Origin: Litchfieldella qijiaojingensis
GTDB taxonomy: Bacteria > Pseudomonadota > Gammaproteobacteria > Pseudomonadales > Halomonadaceae
Length of the DNA: 64,000 bases
Direction of reading: 5' to 3'
Assembly: GCF_014651875.1 (NCBI RefSeq)
Contig: NZ_BMXS01000006.1
Location: 1 to 64,000 of the forward strand
Shown: one piece after another, positions 41,081 to 49,822 of the stretch
Numbering within the stretch: the first letter of the stretch is position 1
Layout: every line of letters starts with the position of its first letter
The notes under the pieces: model-generated
The model's database searches: none
The model's input: only the letters and a program-made list of their open reading frames with translations
What the model was told of the DNA's origin: nothing
Made by a program: the position numbers and the translations under genes

Positions 41081-41137
41081 CCTCACTCCGCACTTCTGTC
41101 AGCAGGTGGATCAGCAATGCGTTGGGTGCATCAACAC

Positions 41138-41162
41138 GGAACCCGCCTTCACGGCGGGTTCC
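41138..41162. terminator. Bidirectional terminator overlapping the LysR stop
   Basis: GGAACCCGCC and GGCGGGTTCC pair around TTCAC. It follows the AhpD-like gene and contains the last codons and stop of the convergent LysR gene (stop at 41149-41151), so the LysR C-terminal tail STRNPP is encoded by terminator DNA. Confidence 0.85.
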
Positions 41163-42084
41163 TCGTTGATGGGGTCATGGTTGCCTCGTCCATCGCCTGC
41201 ACCAGGTCCCGCAGTTCGTCCTGCACCCAGGTGCGGAAGGCGTCCACCCGTGGCGTGTCCGCCATGGCGGGTAGCGTGACCAAGTAGTAGCTGAACTCCG
41301 TGCGACGCCAGTGACGTAGCGGCAGCACTTGGTTTTGTTGGATCGTGTCGAGCGCTACGGAAAGCCGAGCCAGGCACCACCCCGTACCCTGGCGGCAGGC
41401 GGCCAGGGCTAGTCCGCTATCGGAAACCTTCAGCCGGCGTAGCGTGGTCGGGTCGTGCAGGCCGGCTTCTCGCCACCAGGGTGGCCAATGGCTCCAGGGC
41501 TCGGTGGCGGTAGCGCCGCTATCCTCGATGAAGCAGGCTTTTTGCCAGTCTTCGTTGCGTGACGAGGTGGCTGGCCCCAGCACGGTGATGGCATCTCCCG
41601 ACAGGTAATCGACTCGTAGGCCGGGATAGTGACCATTACCGAAACGGATGGCGACGTCGGCCTCTCCACCGCGCAGGTCCGCTAGCCGGTCGTCTCCGTT
41701 CAGGCTCAGTTGCAGCCCAGGATGGCGCTGCAGCAGCCGGCCCAGCCGAGGCAACAGGAAATGCTGGATAAAGGCATGCGGAGCCGAGACCGTAAGCGGT
41801 CCATCGAGGGGCGGGGTGCCGAGCTCCTCGGTCGCCGCTTCAATCATCGCGAAGGCCTCGGCGATGCGTTCGCGGTAGCGTGAGCCGGTCTCTGTCAGCG
41901 AGACGCCTCTGGCCATCCTGTCGAACAATCGGATCCCGAGGCTGGCTTCCAGTGCCTTGATGCGATGGCTGATGGCCGCGGCGGTGACGTGCAGTTCCTC
42001 AGCGGCGATGCTGAAGCTGCCCAGGCGCGCTGCCGCTTCGAACGCACGCAGAGTAGCCAGGGGAGGGAGTGGCGTTCGGTTCAT
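41149..42084 (-). CDS. LysR-family regulator (GcvA-like)
   Basis: The 311-residue protein has the GcvA-type LysR start MNRTPLPPLATLRAFEAAAR, LGSFSIAAEELHVTAAAISH, and an effector domain with ADVAIRFGNGHYPGLRVDYL. The tail beyond AMDEA is short and encoded within a terminator. It is divergent from a PhzF-family gene, the likely target. Its 3' end is duplicated at 40372-40513. Confidence 0.92.
   Translation of the reverse strand: MNRTPLPPLATLRAFEAAARLGSFSIAAEELHVTAAAISHRIKALEASLGIRLFDRMARGVSLTETGSRYRERIAEAFAMIEAATEELGTPPLDGPLTVSAPHAFIQHFLLPRLGRLLQRHPGLQLSLNGDDRLADLRGGEADVAIRFGNGHYPGLRVDYLSGDAITVLGPATSSRNEDWQKACFIEDSGATATEPWSHWPPWWREAGLHDPTTLRRLKVSDSGLALAACRQGTGWCLARLSVALDTIQQNQVLPLRHWRRTEFSYYLVTLPAMADTPRVDAFRTWVQDELRDLVQAMDEATMTPSTRNPP
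41188..41329 (-). repeat. Direct repeat C, copy 2 (in the intact LysR gene)
   Basis: This is the 3' part of the intact LysR gene matching 40372-40513. The match stops before the final codons, which differ between the copies (ATMTPSTRNPP here, EVEA in copy 1). Confidence 0.9.
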
Positions 42085-42112
42085 GGCTAACCTTGGCTAA
42101 GCCTATGGCTAA
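42084..42112. promoter_or_regulatory. Triple TGGCTAA motif in the LysR/PhzF promoter
   Basis: TGGCTAA occurs at 42084-42090, 42094-42100 and 42106-42112; the middle copy also forms GGCTAAGCC. The cluster sits at the LysR start codon and upstream of the PhzF gene, a likely place for LysR-type binding sites. The function is inferred. Confidence 0.45.
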
Positions 42113-42185
42113 GAAACTATCCGTTGTCATTACACCAGCTAAGTCCAGAATGCCAGTCATCGACCATGAATACAGGAGGTTTCCC

Positions 42186-43022
42186 ATGACTGGCACGTTG
42201 TATCGACTCGCCGCGTTCACTCGCGATCCTCAAGGGGGCAATCCAGCCGGTGTCTGGCTGGGCGATACGCTCCCCGATGTCGCCTCCATGCAGCGCATCG
42301 CCGCCGAGGTGGGATATTCCGAAACGGCTTTCATCGCGCCGTTGCATGGCACCCAGCGTATCGTGCGCTATTACAGCCCCCAGGCCGAGGTGAGCTTCTG
42401 CGGCCATGCCACCGTGGCCAGCGGCGTGGTTCTGGGACGCTTGAGCGGAGCCGGGACCTATGCACTGGATACCGCCGTGGGCAAGGTGCCAGTAACGGTG
42501 AACCAGGCGGAAGGCGAATGGCAGGCTTCGCTGGTATCGGTACCTACCGAATATCAGTCGGCGTCACCGGCATTGGTCGAGGAGGTGCTGGCGCTTCTCG
42601 GCTGGCAAGCCGACGAGCTGGATACCGCCTTGCCGCCGGCCAAAGCCTATGCCGGCGCCTGGCATCTGGTCTTGGCGGCGGATTCGCAGGCGCGGCTCGA
42701 CCGGCTGGACTACGACTTCGAACGGCTCAAGGCGCTGATGTTGCGCGAGAATCTCACCACGCTGCAGTTGGTGTGGCGGGAGTCGGCGACGCTGTTTCAC
42801 GCCCGCGATCCCTTCCCGGTGGGCGGTGTGGTGGAAGATCCTGCCACCGGCGCGGCGGCTGCGGCGTTGGGCGGCTATCTACGCGATGCTGGGCTGATCG
42901 AAGCCCCCGCCCGGTTAACGATCCGCCAGGGCGAGGCAATGGGCCGGCCGAGCCGGCTTGAGGTAGAGGTGCCGAAAAGTGGTGGTATCGTGGTCAGCGG
43001 GACTGCGGTCGAACTCGAATGA
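42186..43022 (+). CDS. PhzF-family isomerase/epimerase-like protein
   Basis: With ATG 42186 after CAGGAGG the product is 278 residues. Family motifs are YRLAAFTRDPQGGNPAGVWL at the start, VGYSETAFIAP near residues 41-51 (with the catalytic-type Glu), VSFCGHATVASGVVLGRL near 66-83, and DPATGAAAAALGGYLRD. PhzF relatives form a two-domain diaminopimelate-epimerase fold; most have unknown substrates. It is probably regulated by the divergent LysR protein. Confidence 0.9.
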   Translation: MTGTLYRLAAFTRDPQGGNPAGVWLGDTLPDVASMQRIAAEVGYSETAFIAPLHGTQRIVRYYSPQAEVSFCGHATVASGVVLGRLSGAGTYALDTAVGKVPVTVNQAEGEWQASLVSVPTEYQSASPALVEEVLALLGWQADELDTALPPAKAYAGAWHLVLAADSQARLDRLDYDFERLKALMLRENLTTLQLVWRESATLFHARDPFPVGGVVEDPATGAAAAALGGYLRDAGLIEAPARLTIRQGEAMGRPSRLEVEVPKSGGIVVSGTAVELE

Positions 43023-43177
43023 CCCTTGATGAATCTCTTTGTTGCAAAATGTTACAAAGCTCGCTTAACTGATAACAAGAGGTCGCGGAGACGGCTGACG
43101 ATAACCATAAAAGGGGGATGAGAAGCTGCACGGGCTCCCCCGACTACCGTGCCCTATCCTCGGACGCGGAGCATTGC

Positions 43178-44362
43178 ATGGGCATGAAAGGGGAGCTGAT
43201 CACGAAGGCGAGCATCACGGAGGAGCCCAGCGACCTGGTGCCACGTGCCGGGGGCTGGCAGCGGCTTTCGCGCGACTTCCTCACCTCCGGTGGCCGTACC
43301 TGGGAGGACCAGCCGGATTATCTTCGCATCACTCTCCTGAATCTGATGGAGGCCGCGGCCTTCATCGTTTGGGGGCTGTTCCTTTGTCTCAATTTGCTGG
43401 GTGTGGTGGAAAGTTCCCTCGGGCGAATAGTGATCGATGCGATGGGAGTGGCGGTCGCCGTCGGTGTGCTTTCCAGCCTGCGCATGGGCGCTTCGGTGGC
43501 CGTGGTCGCGCACGTCGCCCATGCGTTTCTGTTCGCTTTCCTGCTGGGACTGGCCATTGTCAGGGCCAACAATCCGCTGGCGATGACGTTGCCGCTCATC
43601 TATCCCGCCATGGCGTTCCTGCTGCTCGATGACGTGCGCCGGGGCTGCGTGGGCACGCTATTGATGATCGTTGGCATCAACGTCACCATCTTCTCAGGCT
43701 TTGGCCCGGAACTGCGCGATCGGACCATGGCTTTCGATGGTGCGCTGACGGCCAGCGTCGGTATGTGCTTCCAGGCCGTCGTGATGGCGCTTTATGTCCA
43801 CCATCGCAAGCGGGTGATGACACGGCTGCGTGAAGTGAGTACGCAGCTTTCGGAACTGGCCTGCCACGATCCACTGACCGGGTTGTACAACCGCCGCACG
43901 TTCATCGAAGTGCTCGAGCGCGAGTTGTCGCGTCGCGATTGCAATGAGCGCCAGCTTGCGCTCCTGCTGTTCGATATCGATCGCTTCAAGGCCTACAACG
44001 ACTGTTTCGGCCATCCCCAGGGCGATGAACTGCTCAAGCGTATTGCCGATGCAACCCGGATGGTGTTCAGCCGGCGCGAGGACATCGTGTTTCGGCTTGG
44101 CGGCGAAGAATTCGGCGTGGTATTCCGTACCGATGACGCAGAACAGGCTACCGTCATGGCGGACTGTCTATTGGCGGCCATCGAGGCACTCGGTGAACCG
44201 GCACCTGACGGCCCGCATGACACCATCACCGTTTCCGCAGGGCTCAACCTGCTGGATGGCGGTAGCAATATCACCGCGAAGCATGCCTACCTCCGAGCGG
44301 ATGAAGCGCTCTATCGGGCGAAGGCATCCGGCCGGGCACACTGGGTTCGCGCCGTGGGTTGA
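43178..44362 (+). CDS. Membrane-bound diguanylate cyclase
   Basis: From the MGMKGELITKAS start the product is about 394 residues: cytoplasmic N-terminus, five or six membrane helices (about residues 55-205), then a GGDEF domain with DPLTGLYNRRTF, LFDIDRFKAYNDCFGHPQGD and RLGGEEF near residue 308. An allosteric I-site R-x-x-D (RRED) lies five residues before GGEEF, so product inhibition is expected. It makes c-di-GMP at the inner membrane. No cyclic-di-GMP effector is adjacent, though a PilZ protein is encoded 10 kb away. Confidence 0.93.
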   Translation: MGMKGELITKASITEEPSDLVPRAGGWQRLSRDFLTSGGRTWEDQPDYLRITLLNLMEAAAFIVWGLFLCLNLLGVVESSLGRIVIDAMGVAVAVGVLSSLRMGASVAVVAHVAHAFLFAFLLGLAIVRANNPLAMTLPLIYPAMAFLLLDDVRRGCVGTLLMIVGINVTIFSGFGPELRDRTMAFDGALTASVGMCFQAVVMALYVHHRKRVMTRLREVSTQLSELACHDPLTGLYNRRTFIEVLERELSRRDCNERQLALLLFDIDRFKAYNDCFGHPQGDELLKRIADATRMVFSRREDIVFRLGGEEFGVVFRTDDAEQATVMADCLLAAIEALGEPAPDGPHDTITVSAGLNLLDGGSNITAKHAYLRADEALYRAKASGRAHWVRAVG

Positions 44363-44387
44363 ATTGCCCCCAACGCCTGAATGAAAA

Positions 44388-44418
44388 CACCCCATTCGGC
44401 CTGAGGCTGAATGGGGTG
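44388..44418. terminator. Bidirectional terminator
   Basis: CACCCCATTCGGCCT and AGGCTGAATGGGGTG form a stem with one mismatch, between the convergent diguanylate cyclase gene and the small gene at 44451. Confidence 0.8.
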
Positions 44419-44450
44419 CGGTAACTGCGGATCTGTTGTTGATCTACTCT

Positions 44451-44783
44451 TTACCTAAGTAAATCAGGCCCCCAATACTGATAATCTTCCTCGAAAAGAT
44501 CTGCCTTGGCGTGACGCATGACGTCTTCGCAGGCGGCTTGGTGGGCGAGCTGAGTGAGTAGGCCCTGGGTCACCTCAAAGCCTTTCCCCAGGCAGGTATC
44601 GACATCCTGGCGGCTGACTTGGGGGGTGACGTTGCAGTCAATCTTGATCGTTCTTCCACTACCGTCCAGCTTGTCTGCGAATTCCCGAATACGCCAAGCG
44701 AGACGTTCTTTCCAGTTGGCTGATTCTTCCGCGCCTTCGTTTACGCTAAACGTGCACTGCCATTCAGGTCTGTATACCTTCAT
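44451..44783 (-). CDS. Small protein of unknown function
   Basis: From MKVYRPEWQCTFSVNEGAEE, with a GGGAGG site 5 nt upstream, this is 110 residues: soluble, acidic, with WKERLAWRIREFADKLDGSG and CLGKGFEVTQGLLTQLAHQA. I do not recognise a family. The good ribosome site and codon use support a real gene. An upstream ATG at 44837 would add 18 residues. Confidence 0.6.
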   Translation of the reverse strand: MKVYRPEWQCTFSVNEGAEESANWKERLAWRIREFADKLDGSGRTIKIDCNVTPQVSRQDVDTCLGKGFEVTQGLLTQLAHQAACEDVMRHAKADLFEEDYQYWGPDLLR

Positions 44784-44923
44784 GAGAACCTCCCGTGCTG
44801 GCTTGGAAAGAATGATCGATCGTGTTTGCTGCTCCATATTTGAGGATGTTGCAAGTTGATCATACTAGATTTCAGCCGCCTGGATAGACTTGCAATCGCT
44901 ACGCGTTCTTACGGCGGCTAATG

Positions 44924-45892
44924 TCAGCGTCGGCGAAGAATCCAGTAGCGGCCACCCGCCGGGCCGGGACGCTGGATAATCAGCGGGCGGTCGACCTCGG
45001 GGAGCCGGATGCTTGGGCGGCTGTCGGAGTGACGTGGCAGTCCGCCGATGTCGTGTAGCCGGCGGATGCGCTTGTGGGTCGGTGGGTGAGTGTGCAGCCA
45101 TTGGATCCATGCCGGGGGCTGCCGGCCAAACAGTGTCGTCAGCCAACTGCCGTTGTGGCGTTCCAGCACATCCAGGGCGGATGCCAGGCCATAAGGGTCA
45201 CCGGTAATGGCTGCAGCTTCCAGGTCGGCGGTGTATTCGCGGTTACGCGAAAGCGCGAGCTGGAGCAGGGTGCTGAGGGTCGGGGAAAGCGCTACCAGCA
45301 ACAGCGGTAACCAGGGTAGCTCCCCTTCGCCCGTCATGATCAGCGGCAGCAGCAGAAGCAGGGATATTTGTACGACTGTCGCTAGCCAGAAAGTGAGCCG
45401 GGTCATGGCGGCCGCCATCGACATGACCCGCGTGTCCCCATGTTGCAAATGGTTGACTTCGTGGGCCAGCACGGCAGCCAGTTGGCGAAGATCAAGCGTC
45501 CTGAGCAGGCCAGCGGTAATGGCAATGCCGCCGTCACGCCGGTCGCCGACGGCAAAGGCATTGAGGTCGCGTGATGGGGAATAGTAAAGCTGTGGTTCGA
45601 TTTCCAGACCGGCACGTTGATAGAGGATATCGAGTACCCCATAGAGTTCCGGGGCGTGGTGCCGACGCAGCAGCCCAGCGCCGGCGTTGGCCAGAATGAT
45701 TCGCGCCGGCACCCAGCTACTGAAATGCGCTGCAATCGCCACCGCCACGAAGGACATGATCACTCCGCCAGTGCCAGCAAGGAGATAACCAGGCACGGAT
45801 AGCACCAGTGCCAGGCCTGCCATGATCAGCAGGGCCTGAAAGCCATTCTTGAGACGGACGAGCCAGAGCCGTTGTGGTCGGAGTGTTATCAC
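44924..45892 (-). CDS. M48-family zinc metalloprotease (HtpX-like)
   Basis: This 322-residue protein has two membrane helices near residues 18-60, YYSPSRDLNAFAVGDRRDGG, the zinc site AAVLAHEVNHLQHGD at 141-154 (H-E-x-x-H at 144-148), a hydrophobic hairpin, and the third ligand region SRNREYTADLEAA. It matches HtpX-type membrane proteases that degrade damaged membrane proteins, with the catalytic domain in the cytoplasm. The N-terminal half is closer to M48-family protein variants than to E. coli HtpX, so no symbol is given. Confidence 0.9.
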   Translation of the reverse strand: MITLRPQRLWLVRLKNGFQALLIMAGLALVLSVPGYLLAGTGGVIMSFVAVAIAAHFSSWVPARIILANAGAGLLRRHHAPELYGVLDILYQRAGLEIEPQLYYSPSRDLNAFAVGDRRDGGIAITAGLLRTLDLRQLAAVLAHEVNHLQHGDTRVMSMAAAMTRLTFWLATVVQISLLLLLPLIMTGEGELPWLPLLLVALSPTLSTLLQLALSRNREYTADLEAAAITGDPYGLASALDVLERHNGSWLTTLFGRQPPAWIQWLHTHPPTHKRIRRLHDIGGLPRHSDSRPSIRLPEVDRPLIIQRPGPAGGRYWILRRR

Positions 45893-45964
45893 GGCGGATC
45901 CTGTCCCGGTAAACGCGTTCGTCAGTCACTCAACGATATCCGTTATTCCGGCAATGAGGAAAGC

Positions 45965-45992
45965 GGGACACGACCAGTGACGGTCGTGTCCC
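45965..45992 (-). terminator. Probable terminator of the DUF5602-like gene
   Basis: GGGACACGACC pairs with GGTCGTGTCCC around a 6-nt loop, about 40 bp past the minus-strand stop codon at 46030; CTTTCC follows on that strand. Confidence 0.65.
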
Positions 45993-46029
45993 TCACATCT
46001 ACCGATCCGCCATTGTTGCCAAGGCTTCC

Positions 46030-46839
46030 TTAATGCTGGACGGTTTGCAGCTCTGCGTTGAAGTGGCGCAGTCCGAGAAGTTCGATCCGGTATTCATCGT
46101 GCACGGGGTCGAAACCCACGCGATACTGGGTCGGGTAGTAGCCGGACAGGCTGTACAGGGCGGGCGTCTTCACCGGCATGGTAGTGTCGGGCCGTGAGCG
46201 TAGGAAATCCAGAGTAACCATCGGCTCCAGGAAAATGAGCTGTCCGGCATGGTAACCATAGATGAAGGTATGGGTGAACGGTTGGCCCTGGAATTCGGGG
46301 CCGGCGGGGTCGACGCCATGGACACCCATCCGCTCGACGGCCGTCTCGGGAGGTACCACGTAACCGGCTGGTACCAGTGAGTCGTTCGGGGGCGCGAGTC
46401 GCTGTTCCCGGTCAGGCCCCAGGAAGGTGATGGCCTGCCGTTCAGCATCGTTGATGAGATAGAAGTGCATGTCGAAGTGGGGGACCGAATAGACGCCGTC
46501 AGGAATATGCCCAGCGGGGTTCCAGTCCAGGAGAACATGGTCGTACCCCGTCGGTGAGACACCCTCCGGTAGAGGCAAGAGGTATAACCATGCTTCCTGG
46601 TCGGGTTGTGGCGCCGGTAGACCCTCCAGAGCGCCTCCCGTCAGGGCAACGGCGATGGACGTCGGTATCCCGCCTGTGTCTTGAGTAACGACTACTCGAG
46701 CCAGGCCGTTGCCGACGGCGACCGGCTCCCCGGCCAGGACGTTTCCCTCCGCGGCCAGTGTGGAAGTCGTTGCCAATGCCAGCAGCAGTGTGGATGCCAG
46801 TCCCAAGGTGTGAAACCCATCGACACCGGATTTTTTCAT
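46030..46839 (-). CDS. Exported DUF5602/TTHB210-like protein
   Basis: From MKKSGVDGFHTLGLASTLLL the product is 269 residues with a signal peptide ending near STLAAE. It has WLYLLPLPEGVSPTGYDHVL, DWNPAGHIPDG and VPHFDMHFYLIN near residues 125-136, a His-rich motif resembling DUF5602/TTHB210-like proteins, and later THTFIYGYHAGQLIFLEPMV. Function is unknown and it is presumably periplasmic. A longer upstream open frame was not used. Confidence 0.65.
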   Translation of the reverse strand: MKKSGVDGFHTLGLASTLLLALATTSTLAAEGNVLAGEPVAVGNGLARVVVTQDTGGIPTSIAVALTGGALEGLPAPQPDQEAWLYLLPLPEGVSPTGYDHVLLDWNPAGHIPDGVYSVPHFDMHFYLINDAERQAITFLGPDREQRLAPPNDSLVPAGYVVPPETAVERMGVHGVDPAGPEFQGQPFTHTFIYGYHAGQLIFLEPMVTLDFLRSRPDTTMPVKTPALYSLSGYYPTQYRVGFDPVHDEYRIELLGLRHFNAELQTVQH

Positions 46840-47380
46840 GGCCTTATTCCTCGATGATACGCCGCATCGCCAGGCACGGGCGGTGCAATAGCGCGTGAAC
46901 CGTGAAGTAGACACAAGGTGACCCTGCCATGGCCGGCTCGCTGCGGGGGAAGGTGTCGCGTGGGGAAAGGGGCTTGACCGGTTGGTGCAAGCCTCGATTC
47001 TTGCCGCTTGGCCTGTAGGTCGCCGTCGGTGGCGTCCGGCATGGGTCAATTCATTATAGTTGTCGGTGAAATTTTGAAAAAGGAAGTAACCTGTCCCTCT
47101 ATTCGACACGATCAAAATACCTCACGGGCGTGACGGTGGCCTACTGTAAGTGCTATCCCAAGGTGCAATGGATTCACGCGCTTTTCATCACCGAAGATCG
47201 ACATGTGCTTTGCTCGCTCAGTTCCAGGCTGCCACGGCCTGAGCCAAGCCGACCGCTGGTTCCTCGAACATCTGAGTGGACAGCGAGGCGCAGGCGCGTT
47301 ATTCAACGGCTGGAAGGAACAGGGACTCAAGGGACATTCCCTTCCGGCCATCAAAACCACCAGAGAAAACAGGAGCCGCC
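46840..47380. other. Intergenic gap between DUF5602-like and creatininase genes
   Basis: This 541-bp gap between divergent genes has short open frames on both strands (for example 47203-47380 plus) with no recognisable product or ribosome site. It includes an AT-richer stretch (about 47040-47110) that may hold promoters. I see no other structure. Confidence 0.4.
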
Positions 47381-48136
47381 ATGCGCCTGCAACACGCCAC
47401 CTGGCAGGAGGTGGAAGCCTACCTGCAACGCTCCACGGGCATCATCGTACCGATTGGCTCCACCGAGCAGCATGGTCCCAACGGGCTGGTGGGTACTGAT
47501 GCGATTTGCCCGGAGGCAATCGCCTGGGCATTGGGCGAGCGTCATGACGTACTGGTCGGGCCGACCCAGAGCTTGGGCATGGCGCAACATCATCTGGCTT
47601 TTCCCGGCACCATCAGCCTGCGCCCGAGCACTTTGGCTGCCGTGTTGCGCGATACCGTCGATTCTCTGGTCCGCCATGGTTTCACGCATGTGTTCTTCCT
47701 CAACGGCCATGGCGGCAACATCGCCACCGTCCAGGCCGCCTTTGCCGAGATTCATGCCGAACGCAGTTTGAACGGTGCCGGTCACGAGCAAGCGCGTGGC
47801 GCGCTTAATCTCACCCTGTTCAACTGGTTCATGGGCAAGCGAGTGCATGAGCTGGCCGAGTCGCTGTACGGCGATGCCGAGGGCGGCCACGCCACGCCTA
47901 CGGAGGTGTCGTTGTCCTGGTTTGCCCGGCCAGAGGCGGTCAAGCAGGTGGAGATGTCGCCACGCATCGCTCCCAGCGGGAGCGCCATGTGCGATGCCGT
48001 CACCTTCCGCCAGCGCTTTCCGGACGGTCGCATGGGCTCGGATCCGTCGCTTGCCAGCGTCGAGCATGGCGAACGCATTCTGGAAGCGGGTGTCGAGGAC
48101 GCCTGGGAGGTGTATCAGGCGTTCATCGCTTCCTGA
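47381..48136 (+). CDS. Creatininase-family protein
   Basis: ATG 47381 with AGGAG upstream gives 251 residues. The metal-binding pattern of the family is complete: IVPIGSTEQHGPNGLVGTDA, with E and H ligands near residues 28-31, AQHHLAFPGTISLRPSTL, VFFLNGHGGNIATVQAAFAE (N-G-H-G-G-N) and GDAEGGHATPTEVSLSW. Members hydrolyse cyclic or linear amides such as creatinine, formamidopyrimidines or sarcosine-like compounds. The precise substrate is unknown. A short tautomerase and a MazG-like gene follow. Confidence 0.9.
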   Translation: MRLQHATWQEVEAYLQRSTGIIVPIGSTEQHGPNGLVGTDAICPEAIAWALGERHDVLVGPTQSLGMAQHHLAFPGTISLRPSTLAAVLRDTVDSLVRHGFTHVFFLNGHGGNIATVQAAFAEIHAERSLNGAGHEQARGALNLTLFNWFMGKRVHELAESLYGDAEGGHATPTEVSLSWFARPEAVKQVEMSPRIAPSGSAMCDAVTFRQRFPDGRMGSDPSLASVEHGERILEAGVEDAWEVYQAFIAS

Positions 48137-48190
48137 GCGCCCCCGGCAGTTCATTCGAGCATAGGATCTTTTCTGCAACAGGAGCCAAGC

Positions 48191-48382
48191 ATGCCCATTG
48201 TGACGATTCAGCAGTTTCCCCGTCCGCTAGAGCAGAAGCGAGAGCTGGCGCGGCGCATTACCGAGGCCTTCGTGGAAGTCTACGGGGCGAAGGAGGATTC
48301 GGTTCAGGTGTTCTTCAGCGAGATCGATGGCGAGGGTTGGGCTAAGGGCGGCGTGATGGGCTGCGACAAGACGGACAAATAG
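48191..48382 (+). CDS. 4-oxalocrotonate tautomerase-family enzyme
   Basis: The 63-residue product starts MPIVTIQQFPRPLEQKRELA, so Pro1 is present after Met removal as needed for the tautomerase. RITEAFVEVYGAKEDSVQVF and the C-terminal region fit the 60-residue 4-OT class. It tautomerises enol-keto acids as a small oligomer. It is 54 bp after the creatininase gene and 10 bp before the MazG-like gene, likely one transcript. Confidence 0.85.
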   Translation: MPIVTIQQFPRPLEQKRELARRITEAFVEVYGAKEDSVQVFFSEIDGEGWAKGGVMGCDKTDK

Positions 48383-48392
48383 GGAGGCTGCC

Positions 48393-48758
48393 ATGGCAGA
48401 ACCCGATTCGACTGACCGCCTGGCGCTGATCCGGGAGCGCCTTCGCGAATTCGCTCGCGCACGCGATTGGGGGCAGTTCCACTCGCCCAAGAACCTCGTG
48501 ATGGCGCTGACCGGCGAAGTGGGCGAACTGACAGAGCATTTCCAGTGGCTAACGGAGCAGGAATCCAGGGAACTGTGTGGAACGGAGCTCGACGGCATAC
48601 GCGAGGAGATCGCCGACGTGCAGATCTACCTGCTGATGCTCAGCGAAAAGCTCGGAATCGATCTGCTGCAGGCGGTCGAAGACAAGATCGCCAGGAACGA
48701 ACAGCGCTACCCGGCGGAGCGGGTACGCGGCAGCCGCCGGAAGTACAGCGAGTCGTAG
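48393..48758 (+). CDS. MazG-like/RS21-C6 nucleotide pyrophosphohydrolase
   Basis: This 121-residue all-helical protein has the E-x-x-E-12-28-E-x-x-D pattern: NLVMALTGEVGELTEHFQWL, then IREEIADVQIYLLMLSEKLG. It matches the RS21-C6/DCTPP1 branch of the MazG-like superfamily that hydrolyses dCTP analogues and other noncanonical nucleotides in the cytoplasm. It follows AGGGAGG closely. Confidence 0.92.
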   Translation: MAEPDSTDRLALIRERLREFARARDWGQFHSPKNLVMALTGEVGELTEHFQWLTEQESRELCGTELDGIREEIADVQIYLLMLSEKLGIDLLQAVEDKIARNEQRYPAERVRGSRRKYSES

Positions 48759-48780
48759 GGGGTGGACTAAGCTTAAACTC

Positions 48781-49161
48781 TCGTGCGGCGTCTCTGCCGC
48801 CACTACTGCCCCTGGACCGACGGTGCGTTCGTCGACCTCGTACGGGTGGGCGAGCGTGCCCGCAGCGTCGGTGCTGCTCTAGTCGTCGATGCCAGCCAGT
48901 CGTTTGGCGCCAATTCCCTCGATCATCGCCAGTGAGGCATTGGCGATGGGCTGTACGGTGATCCCGGCCGACCATCGCGTCGGCCATATGCTCGGCGTAC
49001 GCCTACCGGGTGGCAGCATCCCCGAGACACTGTCCAAGCGCCTCGAGGAGGAGCAGGTTTTCGTCAGCGTGCGCGGCGATGCCCTGCGTATCGCACCGCA
49101 TGTCTACAACGACACCAGCGATGCCGAACGGTTACTGACGGTGCTGCGAGAGTTCGTCTGA
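48781..49161 (+). pseudogene. Aminotransferase class V, C-terminal pseudogene
   Basis: Frame 1 encodes WTDGAFVDLVRVGERARSVG and AALVVDASQSFGAN before a stop, the pyridoxal-lysine-domain part of class V aminotransferases. Frame 2 then encodes GCTVIPADHRVGHMLGVRLP, EEEQVFVSVRGDALRIAPHV and LLTVLREFV, the end of the same family. The N-terminal half and the central part are missing and the frames differ. The last 35 bases of this gene are repeated at 50789. Confidence 0.78.
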
Positions 49162-49166
49162 GCCTT
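49126..49166 (+). repeat. Direct repeat D, copy 1 (aminotransferase 3' end)
   Basis: From GAACGG to AGCCTT this 41-bp stretch, covering the last codons and stop of the aminotransferase pseudogene, recurs at 50789-50829 with 37 of 41 identical bases and the same orientation. It brackets the isochorismatase and GlxA-family genes. Confidence 0.82.
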
Positions 49167-49273
49167 AAAAATGGCCTAATCGGTCCGTTTTTAGACCGGC
49201 CCCGGCATTATCCGATATACCCGTTCCCTCTACAGTGTCCCTTCCAAACCATCACGATCCGAGGGGAACGCTC

Positions 49274-49822
49274 ATGAGCAAAACGGCATTGTTGGTCATC
49301 GATGTGCAGGAATCCTTTAAGCACAGGGATTATTGGGACGAGAGCGAGTTCGCTGACTATGCCGAACGGCAGAACCGGTTGATCCGGCAGGCTCGCCAGC
49401 GGGGCTGGCCGGTGGTCTTTATCCTGCACAACGAGGCGGAAGGTGTGTTTTCCCCTATGTCCGGATATGTCCGGGTAATGAACTTTGTCGAGCGTGCGGC
49501 GGATGATCCGGTGTTCAACAAGCATGTGCACAATGCCCTGACCGACAGCAGTCTGCAGGATTGGCTGGAAAAGCAGGGCATCACCCGGTTGGTGATCAGC
49601 GGCATTCGCACCGAGCAATGCTGTGAAACCACCACTCGGGTGGCTTCCGACTTGGGCTATGACGTGGATTTCGTATTGGATGCGACGCTGACGTTCCCGA
49701 TGCAACACCCGCTGACAGGCGAGATCGTTCCAACGTCCTCCATTCGATCCCATACGGCCCTGGTGCTGAACGGCCGCTTCGCTCGGATACGCTTCGTGGA
49801 GGACTATGAATCGGCCGCGTGA
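49274..49822 (+). CDS. Isochorismatase-family hydrolase
   Basis: ATG 49274 gives 182 residues. All three catalytic positions of the cysteine-hydrolase family are seen: Asp in ALLVIDVQESF (residues 4-14), Lys in PVFNKHVHNAL, and Cys in ISGIRTEQCCETTTRVASDL. Members hydrolyse nicotinamide, isochorismate, peroxyureidoacrylate or similar compounds. It overlaps the GlxA-type regulator gene by 17 bp, so the two are co-transcribed, and lies between copies of an aminotransferase tail. Confidence 0.92.
   Translation: MSKTALLVIDVQESFKHRDYWDESEFADYAERQNRLIRQARQRGWPVVFILHNEAEGVFSPMSGYVRVMNFVERAADDPVFNKHVHNALTDSSLQDWLEKQGITRLVISGIRTEQCCETTTRVASDLGYDVDFVLDATLTFPMQHPLTGEIVPTSSIRSHTALVLNGRFARIRFVEDYESAA

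Noticed and set aside
46840-47380. Open frame from 47203 with a seemingly good start in the DUF5602/creatininase gap
   Set aside because: It overlaps the true creatininase start region in another frame and shows no recognisable sequence.
48889-49161. 90-codon frame as a complete gene
   Set aside because: It encodes only the end of a class V aminotransferase; the preceding part lies in a different frame, so it is a pseudogene piece.
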